A DNA stretch of 64,000 nucleotides from Zeugodacus cucurbitae. Lineage: Eukaryota; Arthropoda; Insecta; Diptera; Tephritidae. Both the position numbers and the translations under genes were made by a program. Location: the NCBI RefSeq assembly GCF_028554725.1, contig NC_071671.1, positions 64,529,001 to 64,593,000 of the forward strand, given 5' to 3'. The notes under the pieces are model-generated. The model searched no databases, was not told the DNA's origin, and saw only the letters and a program-made list of their open reading frames with translations. Positions 25,901-37,900 of this stretch are shown here, piece after piece (the stretch's first letter is position 1; each line of letters begins with the position of its first letter).

Positions 25901-28900
25901 CTCTTCGAATATTGTATCAACAGTTAACCCCTCCACCTACTCTGGAGAAATATCAACAGTAACGCATTCCGATATTTCACAGCAGGAAACTGACGGTTCT
26001 AGGAAAGTATCTGAAAATGAACAATATTCAACTACGATCGTATCTGGTACATCCTCTTCGAACATTGCATCAACAGTTAACCCTTCCACCTACTCTGGAG
26101 AAACATCAACAGTAACGCATTCCGATATTTCACAGCAGGAAACTGACGGTTCTACGAAAGTATCTGAAAATGAACAATATTCAACTACGATCGTATCTGG
26201 TACATCCTCTTCGAATATTGCATCAACAGTTAACCCCTCCACCTACTCTGGAGAAATATCAACGGTAACGCATTCCGATATTTCACAGCAGGAAACTGAC
26301 GGTTCTAGGAAAGTATCTGAAAATGAACAATATTCAACTACGATCGTATCTGGTACATCCTCTTCGAATATTGCATCAACAGTTAACCCCTCCACCTACT
26401 CTGGAGAAATATCAACAGTAACGCATTCCGATATTTCACAGCAGGAAACTGACGGTTCTACGAAAGTATCTGAAAATGAACAATATTCAACTGCGATCGT
26501 ATCTGGTACATCCTCTTCGAATATTGCATCAACAGTTAACCCTTCCACCTACTCTGGAGAAACATCAAGAGTAACGCATTCCGATATTTCACAGCAGGAA
26601 ACTGACGGTTCTACGAAAGTATCTGAAAATGAACAATATTCAACTACGATCGTATCTGGTACATCCTCTTCGATTATTGCATCAACAGTTAACCCCTCCA
26701 CCTACTCTGGAGAAACATCAACAGTAACGCATTCCGATATTTCACAGCAGGAAACTGACGGTTCCACGAAAGTATCTGAAAATGAACAATATTCAACTAC
26801 GATCGTATCTGGTACATTCTCTTCGAATATTGCATCAACAGTTAACCCCTCCACCTACTCTGGAGAAATATCAACAGTAACGCATTCCGATATTTCACAG
26901 CAGGAAACTGACGGTTCTACGAAAGTATCTGAAAATGAACAATATTCAACTACGATCGTATCTGGTACATCCTCTTCGAATATTGCATCAACAGTTAACC
27001 CCTCCACCTACTCTGGAGAAATATCAACAGTAACGCATTCCGATATTTCACAGCAGGAAACTGACGGTTCTACGAAAGTATCTGAAAATGAACAATATTC
27101 AACTACGATCGTATCTGGTACATCCTCTTCGAATATTGCATCAACAGTTAACGCCTCCACCTACTCTGGAGAAATATCAACAGTAACGCATTCCGATATT
27201 TCACAGCAGGAAACTGACGGTTCTACGAAAGTATCTGAAAATGAACAATATTCAACTACGATCGTATCTGGTACATCCTCTTCGAATATTGCATCAACAG
27301 TTAACCCTTCCACCTACTCTGGAGAAACATCAACAGTAACGCATTCCGATATTTCGCAGCAGGAAACTGACGGTTCTACGAAAGTATCTGAAAATGAACA
27401 ATATTCAACTACGATCGTGTTTGGTACATCCTCTTCGAATATTGCATCAACAGTTAACCCCTCCACCTACTCTGGAGAAATATCAACAGTAACGCATTCC
27501 GATATTTCACAGCAGGAAACTGACGGTTCTACGAAAGTATCTGAAAATGAACAATATTCAACTACGATCGTATCTGGCACATCCTCTTCGAATATTGCAT
27601 CAACAGTTAACCCCTCCACCTACTCTGGAGAAATATCAACAGTAACGCATTCCGATATTTCACAGCAGGAAACTGACGGTTCTACGAAAGTATCTGAAAA
27701 TGAACAATATTCAACAACGATCGTATCTGGTACATCCTCTTCGAATATTGCATCAACAGTTAACCCTTCCACCTACTCTGGAGAAACATCAACAGTAACG
27801 CATTCCGATATTTCACAGCAGGAAACTGACGGTTCTGCGAAAGTATCTGAAAATGAACAATATTCAACTACGATCGTATCTGGTACATCCTCTTCGAATA
27901 TTGCATCAACAGTTAACCCTTCCACCTACTCTGGAGAAACATCAACAGTAACGCATTCCGATATTTCGCAGCAGGAAACTGACGGTTCTACGAAAGTATC
28001 TGAAAATGAACAATATTCAACTACGATCGTATCTGGTACATCCTCTTCGAATATTGCATCAACAGTTAACCCTTCCACCTACTCTGGAGAAACATCAACA
28101 GTAACGCATTCCGATATTTCGCAGCAGGAAACTGACGGTTCTACGAAAGTATCTGAAAATGAACAATATTCAACTACGATCGTATCTGGTACATCCTCTT
28201 CGAATATTGCATCAACAGTTAACCCTTCCACCTACTCTGGAGAAACATCAACAGTAACGCATTCCGATATTTCACAGCAGGAAACTGACGGTTCTACGAA
28301 AGTATCTGAAAATGAACAATATTCAACTACGATCGTATCTGGTACATCCTCTTCGAATATTGCATCAACAGTTAACCCTTCCACCTACTCTGGAGAAACA
28401 TCAACAGTAACGCATTCCGATATTTCACAGCAGGAAACTGACGGTTCTACGAAAGTATCTGAAAATGAACAATATTCAACTACGATCGTATCTGGTACAT
28501 CCTCTTCGAATATTGCATCAACAGTTAAACCTTCCACCTACTCTGGAGAAACATCAACAGTAACGCATTCCGATATTTCGCAGCAGGAAACTGACGGTTC
28601 TACGAAAGTATCTGAAAATGAACAATATTCAACTACGATCGTATCTGGTACATCCTCTTCGAATATTGCATCAACAGTTAACCCCTCCACCTACTCTGGA
28701 GAAATATCAACAGTAACGCATTCCGATATTTCACAGCAGGAAACTGACGGTTCTACGAAAGTATCTGAAAATGAACAATATTCAACAACGATCGTATCTG
28801 GTACATCCTCTTCGAATATTGCATCAACAGTTAACCCTTCCACCTACTCTGGAGAAACATCAACAGTAACGCATTCCGATATTTCGCAGCAGGAAACTGA

Positions 28901-31900
28901 CGGTTCTACGAAAGTATCTGAAAATGAACAATATTCAACTACGATCGTATCTGGTACATCCTCTTCGAATATTGCATCAACAGTTAACCCCTCCACCTAC
29001 TCTGGAGAAATATCAACAGTAACGCATTCCGATATTTCACAGCAGGAAACTGACGGTTCTACGAAAGTATCTGAAAATGAACAATATTCAACTACGATCG
29101 TATCTGGTACATCCTCTTCGAATATTGCATCAACAGTTAACCCTTCCACCTACTCTGGAGAAACATCAACAGTAACGCATTCCGATATTTCGCAGCAGGA
29201 AACTGACGGTTCTACGAAAGTATCTGAAAATGAACAATATTCAACTACGATCGTATCTGGTACATCCTCTTCGAATATTGCATCAACAGTTAACCCCTCC
29301 ACCTACTCTGGAGAAATATCAACGGTAACGCATTCCGATATTTCACAACAGGAAACTGACGGTTCTACGAAAGTATCTGAAAATGAACAATATTCAACTA
29401 CGATCGTATCTGGTACATCCTCTTCGAACATTGCATCAACAGTTAACCCTTCCACCTACTCTGGAGAAACATCAACAGTAACGCATTCCGATATTTCACA
29501 GCAGGAAACTGACGGTTCTACGAAAGTATCTGAAAATGAACAATATTCAACTACGATCGTATCTGGTACATCCTCTTCGAACATTGCATCAACAGTTAAC
29601 CCCTCCACCTACTCTGGAGAAATATCAACAGTAACGCATTCCGATATTTCACAGCAGGAAACTGACGGTTCTAGGAAAGTGTCTGAAAATGAACAATATT
29701 CAACTACGATCGTATCTGGTACATCCTCTTCGAACATTGCATCAACAGTTAACCCTTCCACCTACTCTGGAGAAACATCAACAGTAACGCATTCCGATAT
29801 TTCACAGCAGGAAACTGACGGTTCTACGAAAGTATCTGAAAATGAACAATATTCAACTACGATCGTATCTGGTACATCCTCTTCGAACATTGCATCAACA
29901 GTTAACCCTTCCACCTACTCTGGAGAAACATCAACAGTAACGCATTCCGATATTTCACAGCAGGAAACTGACGGTTCTACGAAAGTATCTGAAAATGAAC
30001 AATATTCAACTACGATCGTATCTGGTACATCCTCTTCGAATATTGTATCAACAGTTAACCCCTCCACCTACTCTGGAGAAATATCAACAGTAACGCATTC
30101 CGATATTTCACAGCAGGAAACTGACGGTTCTAGGAAAGTATCTGAAAATGAACAATATTCAACTACGATCGTATCTGGTACATCCTCTTCGAACATTGCA
30201 TCAACAGTTAACCCTTCCACCTACTCTGGAGAAACATCAACAGTAACGCATTCCGATATTTCACAGCAGGAAACTGACGGTTCTACGAAAGTATCTGAAA
30301 ATGAACAATATTCAACTACGATCGTATCTGGTACATCCTCTTCGAATATTGCATCAACAGTTAACCCCTCCACCTACTCTGGAGAAATATCAACAGTAAC
30401 GCATTCCGATATTTCACAGCAGGAAACTGACGGTTCTAGGAAAGTATCTGAAAATGAACAATATTCAACTATGATCGTATCTGGTACATCCTCTTCGAAC
30501 ATTGCATCAACAGTTAACCCTTCCACCTACTCTGGAGAAACATCAACAGTAACGCATTCCGATATTTCACAGCAGGAAACTGACGGTTCTACGAAAGTAT
30601 CTGAAAATGAACAATATTCAACTACGATCGTATCTGGTACATCCTCTTCGAACATTGCATCAACAGTTAACCCTTCCACCTACTCTGGAGAAACATCAAC
30701 AGTAACGCATTCCGATATTTCACAGCAGGAAACTGACGGTTCTACGAAAGTATCTGAAAATGAACAATATTCAACTACGATCGTATCTGGTACATCCTCT
30801 TCGAATATTGCATCAACAGTTAACCCCTCCACCTACTCTGGAGAAATATCAACGGTAACGCATTCCGATATTTCACAGCAGGAAACTGACGGTTCTAGGA
30901 AAGTATCTGAAAATGAACAATATTCAACTACGATCGTATCTGGTACATCCTCTTCGAATATTGCATCAACAGTTAACCCCTCCACCTACTCTGGAGAAAT
31001 ATCAACAGTAACGCATTCCGATATTTCACAGCAGGAAACTGACGGTTCTAGGAAAGTATCTGAAAATGAACAATATTCAACTACGATCGTATCTGGTACA
31101 TCCTCTTCGAACATTGCATCAACAGTTAACCCTTCCACCTACTCTGGAGAAACATCAACAGTAACGCATTCCGATATTTCACAGCAGGAAACTGACGGTT
31201 CTACGAAAGTATCTGAAAATGAACAATATTCAACTACGATCGTATCTGGTACATCCTCTTCGAATATTGCATCAACAGTTAACCCCTCCACCTACTCTGG
31301 AGAAATATCAACGGTAACGCATTCCGATATTTCACAGCAGGAAACTGACGGTTCTAGGAAAGTATCTGAAAATGAACAATATTCAACTACGATCGTATCT
31401 GGTACATCCTCTTCGAATATTGCATCAACAGTTAACCCCTCCACCTACTCTGGAGAAATATCAACAGTAACGCATTCCGATATTTCACAGCAGGAAACTG
31501 ACGGTTCTACGAAAGTATCTGAAAATGAACAATATTCAACTGCGATCGTATCTGGTACATCCTCTTCGAATATTGCATCAACAGTTAACCCTTCCACCTA
31601 CTCTGGAGAAACATCAAGAGTAACGCATTCCGATATTTCACAGCAGGAAACTGACGGTTCTACGAAAGTATCTGAAAATGAACAATATTCAACTACGATC
31701 GTATCTGGTACATCCTCTTCGATTATTGCATCAACAGTTAACCCCTCCACCTACTCTGGAGAAACATCAACAGTAACGCATTCCGATATTTCACAGCAGG
31801 AAACTGACGGTTCCACGAAAGTATCTGAAAATGAACAATATTCAACTACGATCGTATCTGGTACATTCTCTTCGAATATTGCATCAACAGTTAACCCCTC

Positions 31901-34900
31901 CACCTACTCTGGAGAAATATCAACAGTAACGCATTCCGATATTTCACAGCAGGAAACTGACGGTTCTACGAAAGTATCTGAAAATGAACAATATTCAACT
32001 ACGATCGTATCTGGTACATCCTCTTCGAATATTGCATCAACAGTTAACCCCTCCACCTACTCTGGAGAAATATCAACAGTAACGCATTCCGATATTTCAC
32101 AGCAGGAAACTGACGGTTCTACGAAAGTATCTGAAAATGAACAATATTCAACTACGATCGTATCTGGTACATCCTCTTCGAATATTGCATCAACAGTTAA
32201 CGCCTCCACCTACTCTGGAGAAATATCAACAGTAACGCATTCCGATATTTCACAGCAGGAAACTGACGGTTCTACGAAAGTATCTGAAAATGAACAATAT
32301 TCAACTACGATCGTATCTGGTACATCCTCTTCGAATATTGCATCAACAGTTAACCCTTCCACCTACTCTGGAGAAACATCAACAGTAACGCATTCCGATA
32401 TTTCACAGCAGGAAACTGACGGTTCTACGAAAGTATCTGAAAATGAACAATATTCAACTACGATCGTATCTGGTACATCCTCTTCGAATATTGCATCAAC
32501 AGTTAACCCCTCCACCTACTCTGCAGAAATATCAACAGTAACGCATTCCGATATTTCACAGCAGGAAACTGACGGTTCTACGAAAGTATCTGAAAATGAA
32601 CAATATTCAACTACGATCGTATCTGGTACATCCTCTTCGAATATTGCATCAACAGTTAACCCCTCCACCTACTCTGGAGAAATATCAACAGTAACGCATT
32701 CCGATATTTCACAGCAGGAAACTGACGGTTCTACGAAAGTATCTGAAAATGAACAATATTCAACTACGATCGTATCTGGTACATCCTCTTCGAATATTGC
32801 ATCAACAGTTAACCCCTCCACCTACTCTGGAGAAATATCAACAGTAACGCATTCCGATATTTCACAGCAGGAAACTGACGGTTCTACGAAAGTATCTGAA
32901 AATGAACAATATTCAACTACGATCGTATCTGGTACATTCTCTTCGAATATTGCATCAACAGTTAACCCCTCCACCTACTCTGGAGAAATATCAACAGTAA
33001 CGCATTCCGATATTTCACAGCAGGAAACTGACGGTTCTACGAAAGTATCTGAAAATGAACAATATTCAACTACGATCGTATCTGGTACATCCTCTTCGAA
33101 TATTGCATCAACAGTTAACCCCTCCACCTACTCTGGAGAAATATCAACAGTAACGCATTCCGATATTTCACAGCAGGAAACTGACGGTTCTACGAAAGTA
33201 TCTGAAAATGAACAATATTCAACTACGATCGTATCTGGTACATTCTCTTCGAATATTGCATCAACAGTTAACCCCTCCACCTACTCTGGAGAAATATCAA
33301 CAGTAACGCATTCCGATATTTCACAGCAGGAAACTGACGGTTCTACGAAAGTATCTGAAAATGAACAATATTCAACTACGATCGTATCTGGTACATCCTC
33401 TTCGAATATTGCATCAACAGTTAACCCCTCCACCTACTCTGGAGAAATATCAACAGTAACGCATTCCGATATTTCACAGCAGGAAACTGACGGTTCTACG
33501 AAAGTATCTGAAAATGAACAATATTCAACTACGATCGTATCTGGTACATCCTCTTCGAATATTGCATCAACAGTTAACCCCTCCACCTACTCTGCAGAAA
33601 TATCAACAGTAACGCATTCCGATATTTCACAGCAGGAAACTGACGGTTCTACGAAAGTATCTGAAAATGAACAATATTCAACTACGATCGTATCTGGTAC
33701 ATCCTCTTCGAATATTGCATCAACAGTTAACCCCTCCACCTACTCTGGAGAAATATCAACAGTAACGCATTCCGATATTTCACAGCAGGAAACTGACGGT
33801 TCTACGAAAGTATCTGAAAATGAACAATATTCAACTACGATCGTATCTGGTACATCCTCTTCGAATATTGCATCAACAGTTAACCCCTCCACCTACTCTG
33901 GAGAAATATCAACAGTAACGCATTCCGATATTTCACAGCAGGAAACTGACGGTTCTACGAAAGTATCTGAAAATGAACAATATTCAACTACGATCGTATC
34001 TGGTACATTCTCTTCGAATATTGCATCAACAGTTAACCCCTCCACCTACTCTGGAGAAATATCAACAGTAACGCATTCCGATATTTCACAGCAGGAAACT
34101 GACGGTTCTACGAAAGTATCTGAAAATGAACAATATTCAACTACGATCGTATCTGGTACATCCTCTTCGAATATTGCATCAACAGTTAACCCCTCCACCT
34201 ACTCTGGAGAAATATCAACAGTAACGCATTCCGATATTTCACAGCAGGAAACTGACGGTTCTACGAAAGTATCTGAAAATGAACAATATTCAACTACGAT
34301 CGTATCTGGTACATCCTCTTCGAATATTGCATCAACAGTTAACCCCTCCACCTACTCTGGAGAAATATCAACAGTAACGCATTCCGATATTTCACAGCAG
34401 GAAACTGACGGTTCTACGAAAGTATCTGAAAATGAACAATATTCAACTACGATCGTATCTGGTACATCCTCTTCGAATATTGCATCAACAGTTAACGCCT
34501 CCACCTACTCTGGAGAAATATCAACGGTAACGCTTTCCGATATTTCACAGCAGGAAACTGACGGTTCTACGAAAGTATCTGAAAATGAACAATATTCAAC
34601 TACGATCGTATCTGGTACATCCTCTTCGAATATTGCATCAACAGTTAACCCCTCCACCTACTCTGGAGAAATATCAACAGTAACGCATTCAGATATTTCA
34701 CAGCAGGAAACTGACGGTTCTACGAAAGTATCTGAAAATGAACAATATTCAACTACGATCGTATCTGGTACATTCTCTTCGAATATTGCATCAACAGTTA
34801 ACCCCTCCACCTACTCTGGAGAAATATCAACAGTAACGCATTCCGATATTTCACAGCAGGAAACTGACGGTTCTACGAAAGTATCTGAAAATGAACAATA

Positions 34901-37900
34901 TTCAACTACGATCGTATCTGGTACATTCTCTTCGAATATTGCATCAACAGTTAACCCCTCCACCTACTCTGGAGAAATATCAACAGTAACGCATTCCGAT
35001 ACTTCACAGCAGGAAACTGACGGTTCTACGAAAGTATCTGAAAATGAACAATATTCAACTACGATCGTATCTGGTACATCCTCTTCGAATATTGCATCAA
35101 CAGTTAACGCCTCCACCTACTCTGGAGAAATATCAACGGTAACGCTTTCCGATATTTCACAGCAGGAAACTGACGGTTCTACGAAAGTATCTGAAAATGA
35201 ACAATATTCAACTACGATCGTATCTGGTACATCCTCTTCGAATATTGCATCAACAGTTAACCCCTCCACCTACTCTGGAGAAATATCAACAGTAACGCAT
35301 TCAGATATTTCACAGCAGGAAACTGACGGTTCTACGAAAGTATCTGAAAATGAACAATATTCAACTACGATCGTATCTGGTACATTCTCTTCGAATATTG
35401 CATCAACAGTTAACCCCTCCACCTACTCTGGAGAAATATCAACAGTAACGCATTCCGATATTTCACAGCAGGAAACTGACGGTTCTACGAAAGTATCTGA
35501 AAATGAACAATATTCAACTACGATCGTATCTGGTACATCCTCTTCGAATATTGCATCAACAGTTAACCCCTCCACCTACTCTGGAGAAATATCAACAGTA
35601 ACGCATTCAGATATTTCACAGCAGGAAACTGACGGTTCTACGAAAGTATCTGAAAATGAACAATATTCAACTACGATCGTATCTGGTACATTCTCTTCGA
35701 ATATTGCATCAACAGTTAACCCCTCCACCTACTCTGGAGAAATATCAACAGTAACGCATTCCGATATTTCACAGCAGGAAACTGACGGTTCTACGAAAGT
35801 ATCTGAAAATGAACAATATTCAACTACGATCGTATCTGGTACATTCTCTTCGAATATTGCATCAACAGTTAACCCCTCCACCTACTCTGGAGAAATATCA
35901 ACAGTAACGCATTCCGATACTTCACAGCAGGAAACTGACGGTTCTACGAAAGTATCTGAAAATGAACAATATTCAACTACGATCGTATCTGGTACATCCT
36001 CTTCGAATATTGCATCAACAGTTAACGCCTCCACCTACTCTGGAGAAATATCAACAGTAACGCATTCCGATATTTCACAGCAGGAAACTGACGGTTCTAC
36101 GAAAGTATCTGAAAATGAACAATATTCAACTACGATCGTATCTGGTACATCCTCTTCGAATATTGCATCAACAGTTAACCCCTCCACCTACTCTGGAGAA
36201 ATATCAACAGTAACGCATTCCGATATTTCACAGCAGGAAACTGACGGTTCTACGAAAGTATCTGAAAATGAACAATATTCAACTACGATCGTATCTGGTA
36301 CATCCTCTTCGAATATTGCATCAACAGTTAACGCCTCCACCTACTCTGGAGAAATATCAACAGTAACGCATTCCGATATTTCACAGCAGGAAACTGACGG
36401 TTCTACGAAAGTATCTGAAAATGAACAACATTCAACTACGATCGTATCTGGTACATCCTCTTCGAATATTGCATCAACAGTTAACCCCTCCACCTACTCT
36501 GGAGAAATATCAACGGTAACGCTTTCCGATATTTCACAGCAGGAAACTGACGGTTCTACGAAAGTATCTGAAAATGAACAATATTCAACTACGATCGTAT
36601 CTGGTACATCCTCTTCGAATATTGCATCAACAGTTAACCCCTCCACCTACTCTATAGAAATATCAACAGTAACGCATTCCGATATTTCACAGCAGGAAAC
36701 TGACGGTTCTACGAAAGTATCTGAAAATGAACAATATTCAACTACGATCGTATCTGGTACATCCTCTTCGAATATTGCATCAACAGTTAACCCTTCCACC
36801 TACTCTGGAGAAACATCAACAGTAACGCATTCCGATATTTCACAGCAGGAAACTGACGGTTCTACGAAAGTATCTGAAAATGAACAATATTCAACTACGA
36901 TCGTATCTGGTACATCCTCTTCGATTATTGCATCAACAGTTAACCCCTCCACCTACTCTGGAGAAACATCAACAGTAACGCATTCCGATATTTCACAGCA
37001 GGAAACTGACGGTTCTACGAAAGTATCTGAAAATGAACAATATTCAACTACGATCGTATCTGGTACATCCTCTTCGAATATTGCATCAACAGTTAACCCC
37101 TCCACCTACTCTGGAGAAATATCAACAGTAACGCATTCCGATATTTCACAGCAGGAAACTGACGGTTCTACGAAAGTATCTGAAAATGAACAATATTCAA
37201 CTACGATCGTATCTGGTACATCCTCTTCGAACATTGCATCAACAGTTAGCCCTTCCACCTACTCTGGAGAAACATCAACAGTAACGCATTCCGATATTTC
37301 ACAGCAGGAAACTGACGGTTCTACGAAAGTATCTGAAAATGAACAATATTCAACTACGATCGTATCTGGTACATCCTCTTCGAATATTGCATCAACAGTT
37401 AACCCCTCCACCTACTCTGGAGAAATATCAACGGTAACGCATTCCGATATTTCACAGCAGGAAACTGACGGTTCTACGAAAGTATCTGAAAATGAACAAT
37501 ATTCAACTACGATCGTATCTGGTACATCCTCTTCGAACATTGCATCAACAGTTAACCCTTCCACCTACTCTGGAGAAACATCAACAGTAACGCATTCCGA
37601 TATTTCACAGCAGGAAACTGACGGTTCTACGAAAGTATCTGAAAATGAACAATATTCAACTACAATCGTATCTGGTACATCCTCTTCGAACATTGCATCA
37701 ACAGTTAACCCTTCCACCTACTCTGGAGAAACATCAACAGTAACGCATTCCGATATTTCACAGCAGGAAACTGACGGTTCTACAAAAGTATCTGAAAATG
37801 AACAATATTCAACTACGATCGTATCTGGTACATCCTCTTCGAATATTGCATCAACAGTTAATCCTTCCACCTACTCTGGAGAAACATCAACAGTAACGCA

